Source: Chitinophaga sp. CF418 (GTDB lineage Bacteria > Bacteroidota > Bacteroidia > Chitinophagales > Chitinophagaceae). From it: a stretch of 64,000 nucleotides of DNA. Position 1 is the stretch's first letter. Each line of letters begins with the position of its first letter. The notes under the pieces are model-generated. The model did no database searches, was not told where the DNA came from, and saw only the letters and a program-made list of their open reading frames with translations. The translations under genes were made by a program, and so were the position numbers. Below are positions 1 through 10,720 of this stretch, piece by piece. The DNA lies in the NCBI RefSeq assembly GCF_900142925.1, contig NZ_FRCN01000001.1:124001-188000 (forward strand), given 5' to 3'.

Positions 1-644
1 ATGAATTCCTGGCGGATAAAGCTGCAGCAGCTGAAAACGCTCCCGACGAATATGCAAGGACACTATTACAGATGACCCTGCAGACCAAACGTATGCTCAT
101 AGCCAACAGCTTCACACAGGCGCCGGTTAAACGCCGCATCCTTATGCTGTTTACTCATAAGGCAAATTATACACTTCTAAAAAAGATCATCATATTCCCC
201 GTTCTGGTACTTTTGGGCTTTATTATTGGCTGCCAGCAGGATCTGGACCTGCAATCGCCTGTTAAAAGTAGTGCAGCTTTACTCAATGCTTCAAAATCAT
301 CTGCAACAACATCTTCAGAAGAAGTATTCACTTTTGTAAGCGATCCTCCTGTATTTCCCGGCGGAGAAAAAGCACTGGCTAAGTTCCTGTCCCGTAATAT
401 CCGCTACCCGAAAACAGCGCAGGCAAACAACACTACCGGTACCGTATCTGTAAAATTTGTGGTGAACTCCAGCGGTAAGATCTCACAGATAAAAACTGAA
501 GGTAAACTCCTCGGAAACGGCCTTGAAGAGGAATCTATGCGTGCGGTAGCCGCTATGCCCGATTGGATACCGGGCAAACACGAAGGTAGAAACGTGAGTG
601 TAGAATTCCACCTGCCCATCCGTTACATGCTCAACTATCAATAA
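1..644 (+). CDS. M56 (BlaR1-type) peptidase with TonB C-terminal domain, 5' truncated
   Basis: The reading frame is already open at base 3 and runs to the stop at 642-644, so the start lies outside the window. The first residues (EFLADKAAA, preceded by a cut codon ending in 'at', probably His) match the region after the zinc-binding segment of M56/BlaR1-like integral membrane metallopeptidases. The following stretch, with NSFTQAPVKRRI and LMLF, is typical of that family. Next come one hydrophobic segment (IIIFPVLVLLGFIIG) and a TonB-type C-terminal domain with VFPGGEKALAKFL, NIRYP and GTVSVKFVV. Such Bacteroidota proteins usually pair with a BlaI-like repressor, which would lie upstream. The role in sensing envelope stress or beta-lactams is inferred from the family. 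An internal ATG at 72 is not the true start. Confidence 0.8.
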   Translation, partial: EFLADKAAAAENAPDEYARTLLQMTLQTKRMLIANSFTQAPVKRRILMLFTHKANYTLLKKIIIFPVLVLLGFIIGCQQDLDLQSPVKSSAALLNASKSSATTSSEEVFTFVSDPPVFPGGEKALAKFLSRNIRYPKTAQANNTTGTVSVKFVVNSSGKISQIKTEGKLLGNGLEEESMRAVAAMPDWIPGKHEGRNVSVEFHLPIRYMLNYQ

Positions 645-664
645 AAAAAATGCTCACTTAAAAC

Positions 665-704
665 AAAAGGGGTGCCTCAAGCATTTTTGAGACACCCCTT
701 TTTT
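665..704. terminator. Bidirectional terminator between M56 gene and purM
   Basis: Hairpin with a stem of about 15 bp (AAAGGGGTG-CTCAA against TTGAG-CACCCCTTT, one internal mismatch), flanked by an A-run on the left and a T-run on the right. It lies between two convergent genes, so it can end transcripts from both sides. Confidence 0.85.
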
Positions 705-720
705 ATAAATATGTTTGCTA

Positions 721-1899
721 TCAATTATACACAAACTCACCCTGAGCGCTACGCACAGTCACCTGCTTAGCCGCCGCCGGTTCTACCCTACCCACGATCT
801 GCGCATCGATATTAAAGCTTTTACTGATCTTAATAATATCCGCTGCAATCTCCTCAGGTACATACAGCTCCATACGATGGCCCATATTGAACACCTGGTA
901 CATTTCCTTCCAGCCCGTGCCTGACTGTTCCTGGATCAACTGGAACAATGGTGGAACGGGGAACAGGTTGTCCTTGATGACATGCAGGTTATCAATGAAG
1001 TGCAGCACTTTAGTTTGGGCGCCGCCACTGCAGTGCACCAGTCCGTGTATACGGGAACGGTAGGCTTCCAGGATCTGTTTGATCACCGGTGCATAGGTGC
1101 GGGTCGGTGACAGTACCAGTCTGCCTGCATCAATAGCACCGAAGCCCGGGATATCTATTTTATCGGTCAGTGCTTTCTTTCCGCTGAAGATCAATTCGTA
1201 AGGAATGCCCGGATCGTAACTTTCCGGATACTTTTCCGCCACCTGTTTGTTAAACACATCATGACGTGCAGATGTCAGTCCGTTGCTGCCCATACCTCCG
1301 TTGTAAAATTTCTCGTAAGATGCCTGTCCGTAAGAAGCCAGCCCTACGATCACATCTCCGGCCTGTATAGTATGATTGGAGATCACTTCAGATCTTTTCA
1401 TGCGGCAGGTTACAGTGGAATCTACGATGATAGTTCTCACCAGGTCTCCCACATCTGCAGTTTCGCCACCGGTGGAGTAAATACTGATGCCATGACCACG
1501 CAACTCTTCCAGGATCTCTTCCGTGCCATTGATGATAGCCGCGATCACTTCACCTGGTATCAGCTGTTTATTACGGCCGATGGTGGATGACAGCAGGATA
1601 TTTTCAGTAGCGCCCACGCAAAGCAGGTCGTCAATATTCATGATGATAGCATCCTGCGCAATGCCTCTCCACACATCGAGGTTACCCGTTTCCTTCCAAT
1701 AAGTATATGCCAGTGAAGATTTGGTACCGGCGCCGTCTGCATGCATAATATTGCAATAATCGTCCTGCCCGCCCAGGATATCGGGCACTATTTTACAGAA
1801 AGCTTTCGGAAACAGTCCTTTGTCAATATGCTTAATAGCATTATGCACATCCTCTTTTCCGGCTGAAACGCCGCGCTGCGCGTAGATATTCTGATCCAC
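721..1899 (-). CDS. purM: Phosphoribosylformylglycinamidine cyclo-ligase (AIR synthase)
   Basis: Makes 5-aminoimidazole ribonucleotide from FGAM with ATP, the fifth step of purine synthesis, in the cytosol. Visible signatures are HADGAGTK at residues 53-60 and GGETADV at 144-150, both typical of the PurM/PurL ATP-binding superfamily. At 392 residues it is the longer form seen in Bacteroidota rather than the roughly 345-residue enterobacterial enzyme. No in-frame ATG exists near the N-terminus, so a GTG at 1897-1899 is chosen, giving a start of (M)DQNIYAQRGV. An upstream -7-like box TACTTTTG lies at 1930-1937 on the same strand. The neighbours are not purine genes. Confidence 0.93.
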   Translation of the reverse strand: MDQNIYAQRGVSAGKEDVHNAIKHIDKGLFPKAFCKIVPDILGGQDDYCNIMHADGAGTKSSLAYTYWKETGNLDVWRGIAQDAIIMNIDDLLCVGATENILLSSTIGRNKQLIPGEVIAAIINGTEEILEELRGHGISIYSTGGETADVGDLVRTIIVDSTVTCRMKRSEVISNHTIQAGDVIVGLASYGQASYEKFYNGGMGSNGLTSARHDVFNKQVAEKYPESYDPGIPYELIFSGKKALTDKIDIPGFGAIDAGRLVLSPTRTYAPVIKQILEAYRSRIHGLVHCSGGAQTKVLHFIDNLHVIKDNLFPVPPLFQLIQEQSGTGWKEMYQVFNMGHRMELYVPEEIAADIIKISKSFNIDAQIVGRVEPAAAKQVTVRSAQGEFVYN

Positions 1900-2007
1900 C
1901 AGATAATTTTATTAATGAACAATCTGCTGCAAAAGTAACTGATTAGCCACTTATCTGATATCTAAATGTTGTAATTTGCATAGGATTTTGATCGTTTAAG
2001 GCAATTT

Positions 2008-2943
2008 ATGCGGATACACAGGGACCTCACCCATTTGCCAGCTTTGAGGCGGGCTGTTATAACAATTGGAACTTTTGACGGTGTTCACAGCGGTCACCGT
2101 TATATTATACAGCAATTGCAGGAAACTGCTGCGGCCTGTGACGGGGAAACCGTGATCATTACTTTTGACCCGCATCCCCGGGAGGTCTTGCAGCCTGACG
2201 GCGCACCTGTCAAATTGCTCACCACCCTGGAGGAAAAGATCGAGCTACTGGCCAAACAGGGTATTGATCACCTGGTGATCGTTCCGTTTACCCAAGAGTT
2301 CTCAGAACTTTCCGCCCAGGCTTACCTGGAAGATTTTCTGATAGAAAAATTCAACCCACATACCATCATTATTGGCTATGACCACCGTTTTGGCCACAAC
2401 CGTGAAGGTGGACTCGAACTGCTGGAGGCCGAACAGAACAGGTATGGTTTCCAGCTGGTAGAAATCCCCCAGCAGATAGTCCACGACCTGGCCGTAAGCT
2501 CTACCAAGATCCGCAAAAGCCTGCAGGAGGGTAATATTCAGCTAGCCAATGAGTTGCTTGGCTACCATTATTTCCTGGAAGGAACAGTGGTCCATGGCGA
2601 TAAAATGGGCAGGCAGCTAGGCTACCCTACCGCCAACATTGAATTGCCGGACCCACGCAAACTGATCCCTGTACAGGGCATTTATGCTATAAAAGTTTAC
2701 CTGGATAAACAGCCTTTACCTCTGAAAGGCGTAATGAGTATAGGCACCCGTCCTACTTTTAACGGTATTGACCTTCGCCTGGAGGCACATATCTTCGATT
2801 TCAGCCAGGAAATCTATGACCGGCTGCTGAGAGTGGAGATTATCAGTTATATCAGGGCTAACCTGAAATTTGACAATATTCAGGACCTGATCAAGCAGAT
2901 GGACAAAGACAGCCTTGTAGCAAAAAATGTGCTGATGTCCTGA
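2008..2943 (+). CDS. ribF: Bifunctional riboflavin kinase / FAD synthetase
   Basis: Converts riboflavin to FMN and FMN to FAD. The N-terminal nucleotidyltransferase half shows GTFDGVHSGH at residues 21-30 and GYDHRFGHNREGG near 128-140. The C-terminal flavokinase half, from about residue 185, carries the GYPTAN motif that binds ATP and flavin. The 311-residue length is standard for the fused bacterial enzyme. It is divergent from purM, with 108 bases between the two starts, and starts at an ATG with no clear Shine-Dalgarno, which is usual for this phylum. Confidence 0.95.
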   Translation: MRIHRDLTHLPALRRAVITIGTFDGVHSGHRYIIQQLQETAAACDGETVIITFDPHPREVLQPDGAPVKLLTTLEEKIELLAKQGIDHLVIVPFTQEFSELSAQAYLEDFLIEKFNPHTIIIGYDHRFGHNREGGLELLEAEQNRYGFQLVEIPQQIVHDLAVSSTKIRKSLQEGNIQLANELLGYHYFLEGTVVHGDKMGRQLGYPTANIELPDPRKLIPVQGIYAIKVYLDKQPLPLKGVMSIGTRPTFNGIDLRLEAHIFDFSQEIYDRLLRVEIISYIRANLKFDNIQDLIKQMDKDSLVAKNVLMS

Positions 2944-2984
2944 TCACCAGAGGTGGAAACAACGGTCACAACAAGTGCCGCATA

Positions 2985-3980
2985 TCAATACATCAGTTTA
3001 TATACCAGTTCCTTCATTAGTTCCCCATCTTCTACACCACTGTCATTGATACCAATGCTGCGGAGGTTATACGCATGCAACAGCAAAATGGCCTTTTCTG
3101 TGCCCTCTACGCCATACTGACGGGCGGCATTGACATAATCCTTGACAAAGAAAGGATGTACGCCTAAAGCGGCTGCAATCTCCTTTTCTCCGCCTTTTAC
3201 GCCGAAGACCATGTTCATTTTGCTGAAGAAGTTATACAATGCCGGCAGTACCATTTGGATAGGGCCTGCCTTAGGGTTAGCAGCAAAGTAACGGATGATA
3301 CGCATCACTTTACCAATATCTTTCTGTCCGAGGGCATTCTGCAGTTCAAACACATTGTACTCCTTGCTGATCCCTACGTATTTCTCAATGTCATTCTCAT
3401 CTATCTTTTTATCAGGAGGCAGGTTGACCAGCAGTTTATCTATTTCATTGGCCATCCTGGAAAGGTCATTGCCGATATGGTCTACCAGCAGGATGCCCGC
3501 CTTTTGCGAGATGGCCCTTCCCAGGCTGCCCACGTAAGCTTCTACCCATCCAGGCAACTGATTATCATACATCTTCTTGGTGCTCAGCAGCACTCCCTTC
3601 TCTTTGATCAGTTTAGCCAGTTTACTGCGTCCGTCTATCTTACCCTGTTTATGGGCCACCACGAAAATGGTGGACGCCAATGGATTATCAATATAAGTTT
3701 CCAGTTTCAGGATATCTTTCATAGACTGCGCCTCTTTCAGCACCACTACCTGCCTTTCGGCAAACATGGGATAACGGCGGCAGGCATTGATAACTGCGCT
3801 CCAATCCGTATCCTTTCCATAGAGAATGGTTAAATTAAAGCCTTTCTCCGCCTCATCCAGCAGGTGATCTTCGGCATAATTGCTGACCTGATCGATGAAA
3901 AAATCCTCCTCCCCTTCCAGCCAATATAAGGGCTTGTATTTCTTCTGCTTCCACTCTTTTATAATATCCTGATATTCCAT
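2985..3980 (-). CDS. holA: DNA polymerase III subunit delta
   Basis: Clamp-loader subunit that opens the sliding clamp. The 331-residue protein matches the HolA layout: an N-terminal segment with PLYWLEGEEDFFIDQ (degenerate P-loop region), a central FVVAHKQGKIDGRSKLAK stretch, and a C-terminal helical collar domain ending in MKELVYKLMY. It converges on ribF with 41 bases between stops and lies 6 bases downstream of the exonuclease gene, so the two are probably co-transcribed. Confidence 0.9.
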   Translation of the reverse strand: MEYQDIIKEWKQKKYKPLYWLEGEEDFFIDQVSNYAEDHLLDEAEKGFNLTILYGKDTDWSAVINACRRYPMFAERQVVVLKEAQSMKDILKLETYIDNPLASTIFVVAHKQGKIDGRSKLAKLIKEKGVLLSTKKMYDNQLPGWVEAYVGSLGRAISQKAGILLVDHIGNDLSRMANEIDKLLVNLPPDKKIDENDIEKYVGISKEYNVFELQNALGQKDIGKVMRIIRYFAANPKAGPIQMVLPALYNFFSKMNMVFGVKGGEKEIAAALGVHPFFVKDYVNAARQYGVEGTEKAILLLHAYNLRSIGINDSGVEDGELMKELVYKLMY

Positions 3981-3986
3981 GCTTTA

Positions 3987-4712
3987 TTATTTTGAATACA
4001 CCACGTCTTCTATTTCCAGTAAAGGAATGCCCTTAAAACGCATCAATAGCTGTCCAACTGCCACCACATCTTTCTGGCAATAATTAGCGATCCTTTCCAG
4101 ATCCCGGTCCTGCCAGTAGACTTTTGCCACCATACTGCCATCAATATCATCTTTGGGAGTCGGAATGCCCATTACAGCCGTCATCAGTTTCAGGGAAGTA
4201 TAGTTCTTAAAGTCCCCGAACCGCCATAACTGCATGGTATCCAACATAGGCAACTCCCAGGGTTTAAACCCATGGATCTGCAATGGCAGGGGCAAAGATA
4301 GCTGATGAATAACAGATCGCCTGCAAATAAAAGGAATATCAAATTCTTTGATGTTATGTCCGGCAAACTGGAAACGGGGAAATTTTATATGGAATTTATT
4401 TACTAATTCTAAAAAACTCGTTAATACAACTTTTTCATCGTCATTATAAAATGATTTTATACGTAGTTGATAACGACCACCTTCCGCATGAAAGAAGCCC
4501 ACTGAAATACAGATTATTTTGCCGAATTCGGCATAGATCCCTGCCCGGTCTGCGTATGCATCTGTAGGGTTCCCCGTTTCTGGCAAAGTTTTTGCAATTT
4601 TGTCCAACCAGAGCGATTGCATATTGTCAGGTAAAAAATCGAACGCCGCAACAGCCGGAGTTGTTTCAATATCAAGTAGCAATAACTGATCTAAAGATAT
4701 ATTCGGTAACAC
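3987..4712 (-). CDS. Predicted 3'-5' exonuclease, PolB-exonuclease-like (DEDD superfamily)
   Basis: The N-terminus carries LLLDIETT (D14, E16), exonuclease motif I of the DEDD superfamily. HNIKEFDIPF in the middle fits motif II, and YCQKDVVAVGQLL near the C-terminus fits the last catalytic Asp. The overall sequence resembles the family annotated as a predicted 3'-5' exonuclease related to the PolB proofreading domain (PF10108), common in Bacteroidota. No polymerase domain is present (241 residues). The first codon is a GTG at 4710-4712, since no upstream in-frame ATG is visible. Coupling to holA by a 6-base gap suggests a role in DNA replication or repair, but the substrate is unknown. Confidence 0.78.
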   Translation of the reverse strand: MLPNISLDQLLLLDIETTPAVAAFDFLPDNMQSLWLDKIAKTLPETGNPTDAYADRAGIYAEFGKIICISVGFFHAEGGRYQLRIKSFYNDDEKVVLTSFLELVNKFHIKFPRFQFAGHNIKEFDIPFICRRSVIHQLSLPLPLQIHGFKPWELPMLDTMQLWRFGDFKNYTSLKLMTAVMGIPTPKDDIDGSMVAKVYWQDRDLERIANYCQKDVVAVGQLLMRFKGIPLLEIEDVVYSK

Positions 4713-4733
4713 TATACGTACGGTTTATATTTT

Positions 4734-4766
4734 TTTGTAATAAAGTAGTTTTAACAATTACATTTG
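4734..4766 (+). promoter_or_regulatory. Bacteroidota-type promoter for the coiled-coil membrane protein
   Basis: TTTG at 4734-4737 and TACATTTG at 4759-4766 with a 21-base spacer, matching the Bacteroidota consensus TTTG / TAnnTTTG. The gene starts 51 bases further on. Confidence 0.6.
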
Positions 4767-4817
4767 CATAAGGAGTTTTAACCATATAACAATTAACTAT
4801 AAAACACAAAAACGACT

Positions 4818-5780
4818 ATGACTGAGAACACTTTTAACACGCCTGCGGCAGGATCTTCCGGACCTGAAAAGCCTAGAAGCCGTAATGGTCTGATATATGG
4901 TATATTGATTGCAGCATTGGCCGGTACCTGGATATACATGTTGTATGACAAAAATAAAACTACCGATCAAATTGCTCAACAGGCTACACAAATAGATTCC
5001 ATCTCTACTTCAAGAGATGCTTTACAGCAGGAATACAATGCCGCAAATGCGCGTCTGGATGACCTGATCTCCCAGAACAGCCGCATGGATAGCCTGGTAA
5101 AAACAAAAGATAAGGAAATTGCTGATATGAAATCGAGGATCCAGGGTATCCTCTCCAATAAAAATGCTACCCAGAAAGAACTGGCTGAAGCCCGTCGTCT
5201 GATTGAAACACTGAAGGGTAACATTGAAAACTATACAGCAACTATCGAACGCCTGGAAGGTGAAAAGATCGTGTTGACAGGTGAGCGTGACAACGCCCGC
5301 AAAGAAAGAGATGAAGTAAGCACCCAGAGAGATAGCCTGAACAAGAAAGTAAACCTGGGTTCCGTATTACACGCATCCAACATTCATCTGCAGCCTATCA
5401 ATGTAAAAAAGAATGGCAAGGAAGTAGAAACGACCAAGGCTAAACGCGCAGATATGATGCGTGTAAGCTTCGACCTGGATGAAAACAGAATCGCACCAAC
5501 CGGCGATAAAGAACTGTACGTTGCAATCACTTCCCCTGATGGCTCTCCGCTGGCAGTAGAAGCACTGGGATCCGGCAGATTCACCCTGGAAGATGGTACT
5601 GAAAAATTATACACTGCCAAGAAAACAGTAAACTACGCTACTGGTCAGAAACAAACTGTAAGCATGGACTGGAAACAGAATTCAGATTTCAAACCAGGCG
5701 ATTACGCTGTTGAGATCTACCATGATGGTTACAAGATCGGTTCAGGCAAAGTAACACTGAAAAAAGGCGGGCTGTTCTAA
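4818..5780 (+). CDS. Single-pass membrane protein with long coiled coil, function unknown
   Basis: 320 residues. A short polar N-terminus is followed by one membrane segment at about residues 29-45 (GILIAALAGTWIYMLY). Residues about 50-185 are Lys/Glu/Gln/Asn-rich with heptad character (MDSLVKTKDKEIADMKSRI and similar), which predicts a long coiled coil. The C-terminal 130 residues form a probable beta-rich domain containing YVAITSPDGSPL and GDYAVEIYHDGYKIGSG. The orientation (coiled coil in the periplasm) is inferred. It is flanked by its own promoter and terminator, so it is monocistronic. No named family is recognised; similar proteins are common as hypothetical proteins in Chitinophagaceae. 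Confidence 0.75.
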   Translation: MTENTFNTPAAGSSGPEKPRSRNGLIYGILIAALAGTWIYMLYDKNKTTDQIAQQATQIDSISTSRDALQQEYNAANARLDDLISQNSRMDSLVKTKDKEIADMKSRIQGILSNKNATQKELAEARRLIETLKGNIENYTATIERLEGEKIVLTGERDNARKERDEVSTQRDSLNKKVNLGSVLHASNIHLQPINVKKNGKEVETTKAKRADMMRVSFDLDENRIAPTGDKELYVAITSPDGSPLAVEALGSGRFTLEDGTEKLYTAKKTVNYATGQKQTVSMDWKQNSDFKPGDYAVEIYHDGYKIGSGKVTLKKGGLF

Positions 5781-5797
5781 TAGCCTTACCTGATTAT

Positions 5798-5851
5798 AAA
5801 AAAATCCCGGATGTTCATTCGCCCTGGCGAATAAGACATCCGGGATTTTTT
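5798..5851 (+). terminator. Intrinsic terminator with a nested second hairpin
   Basis: Outer arms AAAAAATCCCGGATGT and ACATCCGGGATTTTTT are perfectly complementary. The loop holds a second short inverted repeat, ATTCGC / GCGAAT. It lies 18 bases after the stop of the coiled-coil protein. Confidence 0.85.
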
Positions 5852-6070
5852 ATTTCCGGAAGAATATAATAAGCAAACACAACCATATTTCCCTCATTCC
5901 CACATTTTGTTAACAATTAGTTATTGGGCAATCCTCATATATAAAAATATAATTAATTAGTGTTTATTTGTATTCGATTGTATCATGTGAAAACCGGGGA
6001 TTACATCAGCTGTGTTTTGTGTTACCCCCCTCGAATACTAGGAAAGACTAAGTTGCTAAATCAGGTATAT

Positions 6071-6466
6071 ATGGTGGAAACCACTAAACAGGTGTATGTT
6101 GTTGACGACGATGAAATATTCCATTTCATCCTGAAAAAAATGTTGGAACAAGAAGGGGAAAAACTGGAAGTGACATCATTCCTTTGCGCGGAAGATGCAT
6201 TGGAAGAATTGCAGCATTCCAAAGGACACCCCTTACCATCACTGATCATCCTGGACATGAACATGCAGCGGATGAATGGCTGGGACTTTATAGAGGCCTA
6301 CCGTGGCATTAAATGTACCCTGACCCAACAGATCCCCATCATCATGTGCTCTTCCTCTATTGATATGCGCGATATACAGAAGGTGAAACGTACGCCAGAA
6401 CTGAAGGCCTATATCACCAAACCCCTGGATTCTGAGAAAATGCAGCAGATCAAGGACTACCTCTAA
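6071..6466 (+). CDS. Stand-alone response-regulator receiver protein (CheY-like)
   Basis: 131 residues counted from the ATG at 6071. The frame is open upstream, but the receiver fold begins at KQVYVVDDDE, so the upstream codons are probably not translated. Key residues are acidic D12/D13, phospho-acceptor D62 in LIILDMNM, switch Ser near 95 (IMCSSS), and K117 in ITKPL. No output domain follows. No histidine kinase is nearby, so the partner is unknown. Such single-domain receivers act by phosphotransfer or protein contact. Confidence 0.88.
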   Translation: MVETTKQVYVVDDDEIFHFILKKMLEQEGEKLEVTSFLCAEDALEELQHSKGHPLPSLIILDMNMQRMNGWDFIEAYRGIKCTLTQQIPIIMCSSSIDMRDIQKVKRTPELKAYITKPLDSEKMQQIKDYL

Positions 6467-6570
6467 AAAAAATCAGGAATCAGGAGTTAAGAACCGGGAT
6501 ATGATCCCATCCTTAATACCCAATTCCTAACTTATATAACTTACAGCTCGCTAAAGAGCCTTCCGATTGA

Positions 6571-8232
<1,662 letters not shown>

Positions 8233-8301
8233 TTAAGGCGCGAAGTTACTAAATGTTCCTGGTTTTACCGTTTGTGGTTTATTCTTTGTAACAATCATCA
8301 A

Positions 8302-9021
8302 ATGGACGCTTATTCCCAACAGGTTAATAAAGAGCTCGCCGCGTGGCAGAAGGCCATGGAGCGGGGCATTAGTTTTTCCGGAAGGCTAACCCGGGGGCTG
8401 CAGCGGAAAATTAACAGGGTCATTCCGGAAAAGGTGCATGCCGCCCTGACCGCCGCGGTTAAGCAGACAACCCGGGCGGTTATATCCGGGGCCGGTTTTA
8501 CCAGCACTTCTCCCTTATTTGAGGAAGATCTGGTCGTACGGGAATCGAAAGTGAGGGAGCGGATCAACTTTTACAAGACCACCGCCGCCACTGAAGGCGC
8601 CCTGACAGGGGCTGCCGGCATCCTGCTTGGCCTGGCCGATTTTCCCTTGTTCCTGACCATCAAGATGAAAATGCTGTTTGACATTGCCGCCCTTTATGGC
8701 CGCAATGTAGACGACTACAAGGAACGCCTCTTCATCCTCCATATTTTCTTCATTACTTTCTCCACACAAGACTTCCGTAACAAGCTTTATCCTATTATTG
8801 CCGACTGGGAGAATTACAGCCGGGAGCTGCCTGAAGATATTCATGCCTTTGACTGGCGTAACTTCCAGCAGCAATACCGGGACTACCTCGACCTGGCCAA
8901 ACTACTTCAGCTCATGCCTGTAATCGGGGCCGCAGTAGGTGCCTATGTCAATCACCGCCTGACGAACAAACTTGGCCAAAGCGCCATGAATGCCTACCGT
9001 TTACGACTAATGAAACAGTAA
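8302..9021 (+). CDS. EcsC family protein
   Basis: 239 residues from the ATG at 8302; a TTG ten codons upstream is also open but less likely. The central part (TTAATEGALTGAAGILLGLADFPLF) and the C-terminal GAAVGAYVNHRLTNKL match the EcsC protein family, named after the third gene of the Bacillus ecs transporter locus. The biochemical role is unknown. Hydrophobic, glycine-rich stretches at about residues 105-125 and 210-222 suggest membrane association. No ABC transporter lies next to it, so the link to Ecs is by homology only. Confidence 0.75.
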   Translation: MDAYSQQVNKELAAWQKAMERGISFSGRLTRGLQRKINRVIPEKVHAALTAAVKQTTRAVISGAGFTSTSPLFEEDLVVRESKVRERINFYKTTAATEGALTGAAGILLGLADFPLFLTIKMKMLFDIAALYGRNVDDYKERLFILHIFFITFSTQDFRNKLYPIIADWENYSRELPEDIHAFDWRNFQQQYRDYLDLAKLLQLMPVIGAAVGAYVNHRLTNKLGQSAMNAYRLRLMKQ

Positions 9022-9097
9022 TAGTCACCGTTACGTATCTTTACGCTCTATCCGGGTATGATATACGCTATCTAACTTTATTAAACGCCTTACCAGT

Positions 9098-9763
9098 ATG
9101 ACCAGGTACGATGAAATCTTCGAGAACAACAGGATGTGGATGGCTTCCAAAACAGCCTCAGACAAGGAATTCTTTGAAAAGCTAGCCGTGGAACAGAACC
9201 CCGACTACCTTTACATTGGCTGCAGCGACAGTCGTGTGCCCACCAATGAGATCATGGGATTGGATGCCGGCGAAGTCTTTGTACACCGTAACATTGCCAA
9301 CCTGGTGAACAATGTTGACCTGAGCGTCATGGCCGTTATCAATTATGCCGTGCGACACCTTGGCGTAAAACACATCATCGTCTGCGGGCACTACAACTGT
9401 GGTGGCGTTAAAGCAGCCATGCAGCCCGCCGACCTCGGACTGCTAAATCCCTGGTTGCGTAACATCCGCGATGTATATCGTTTACACCGCCCGGAGCTGG
9501 ATGCCATTGAAGATGATCATGCCCGTTATAACCGCCTCGTGGAACTGAACGTACAGGAACAATGCGTCAATGTCATCAAAACCGCTGCTGTACAGCAAGC
9601 ATATGTTGAAAGAGGCTATCCTACCGTGCATGGCTGGGTATATGACCTCTACACCGGCAGGCTCATTGACCTGAAGATCGATTTTGAAGGCATCCTGCAT
9701 AATATCCAGGAAATCTATGACCTGACCGGTAAAGGATTGATGAAAAAAAAGGATGAAAAATGA
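9098..9763 (+). CDS. can: Beta-class carbonic anhydrase
   Basis: Interconverts CO2 and bicarbonate in the cytosol with zinc. The zinc ligands are visible: C42 and the catalytic dyad D44/R46 in GCSDSRVP, then H98 and C101 in CGHYNCGG. The 221-residue length fits the Can/CynT type. There is no signal peptide. The last bases overlap the murI start by 4 (ATGA), so the two are translationally coupled. Confidence 0.94.
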   Translation: MTRYDEIFENNRMWMASKTASDKEFFEKLAVEQNPDYLYIGCSDSRVPTNEIMGLDAGEVFVHRNIANLVNNVDLSVMAVINYAVRHLGVKHIIVCGHYNCGGVKAAMQPADLGLLNPWLRNIRDVYRLHRPELDAIEDDHARYNRLVELNVQEQCVNVIKTAAVQQAYVERGYPTVHGWVYDLYTGRLIDLKIDFEGILHNIQEIYDLTGKGLMKKKDEK

Positions 9764-10578
9764 CAGGACCTATTGGCGTGTTTGATTCCGGTTATGGTGG
9801 ATTAACAGTACTGAAGGAGATCATTGCTGCACTTCCGCAATATGACTATATCTACTTTGGTGACAATGCCCGCGCTCCTTATGGTAACCGTGGTTTTGAT
9901 ACCATTCACACTTATACGCTTCAGTGCGTGCAGCACTTGTTCGATATGGGTTGTCCGCTTGTGATACTGGCCTGTAATACGGCTTCTGCACGGGCGCTCC
10001 GCACCATTCAGCAGAAAGACCTGCCGCATATTGCGCCGGACCGACGTGTGCTGGGCGTCATTCGTCCTACTACTGAAATGGTGGGAACGCTGACGCAAAG
10101 CGGAGAAGTAGGGATACTCGCTACCAAAGGTACCGTTGCATCCGAGTCATACCCTATAGAGATCAACAAGTTCTTCCCACATGTCAAGGTGCACCAGTTG
10201 GCCTGTCCGATGTGGGTGCCGATTGTTGAAAACGGTGAGGCAGATGGTGAAGGCGCTGATTACTTTGTCAAAAAATATCTTCATCAGATACTGACAGATG
10301 CGCCTGATATCGATACACTGGTATTGGCGTGTACCCACTACCCTATCCTGACTAAAAAAATTAAACAGTTCCTTCCGGGAGGTATTACATTGCTGTCTCA
10401 GGGCAAGATCGTTGCACATAGCCTGAAAGATTATTTGCAACGTCATCCGGAGATGGAAGTTCGTCTAAGTAAGAATGGGGGTAGGAAGTATTTTACAACG
10501 GATGATCCGCTGATATTTGAGAAGCAGACTGAGATATTTCTGGGAGAGACGGTGAAGACGGAGTTTATTAATCCGTAA
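9760..10578 (+). CDS. murI: Glutamate racemase
   Basis: Makes D-glutamate for peptidoglycan. FDSGYGGLTVL at the N-terminus, YFGDNARAPYG at about 31-41, ACNTAS with catalytic C72, and LACTHYPIL with the second catalytic Cys near 186 are all present. The 272-residue length is normal. It overlaps the carbonic anhydrase stop by 4 bases. The neighbouring function is unrelated, but the coupling is tight. Confidence 0.95.
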   Translation: MTGPIGVFDSGYGGLTVLKEIIAALPQYDYIYFGDNARAPYGNRGFDTIHTYTLQCVQHLFDMGCPLVILACNTASARALRTIQQKDLPHIAPDRRVLGVIRPTTEMVGTLTQSGEVGILATKGTVASESYPIEINKFFPHVKVHQLACPMWVPIVENGEADGEGADYFVKKYLHQILTDAPDIDTLVLACTHYPILTKKIKQFLPGGITLLSQGKIVAHSLKDYLQRHPEMEVRLSKNGGRKYFTTDDPLIFEKQTEIFLGETVKTEFINP

Positions 10579-10663
10579 GGGTATCAGCCGGTTTTATTGA
10601 TGTCGATTTGATTTTTGCAAAGAATACGCCCTGGTAGACGCTACTATCAAAATCAATAGCAAG

Positions 10664-10705
10664 AAAAAAGCCCATAGATCATAAAAGACCTATGGGCTTT
10701 AAAAA
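10664..10705 (-). terminator. Terminator of the oligopeptidase gene
   Basis: AAAGCCCATAG and CTATGGGCTTT arms around a 12-base centre. On the minus strand a T6 run follows the stem, 16-20 bases after the stop at 10721. Confidence 0.8.
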
Positions 10706-10720
10706 TATCAATATATCAAA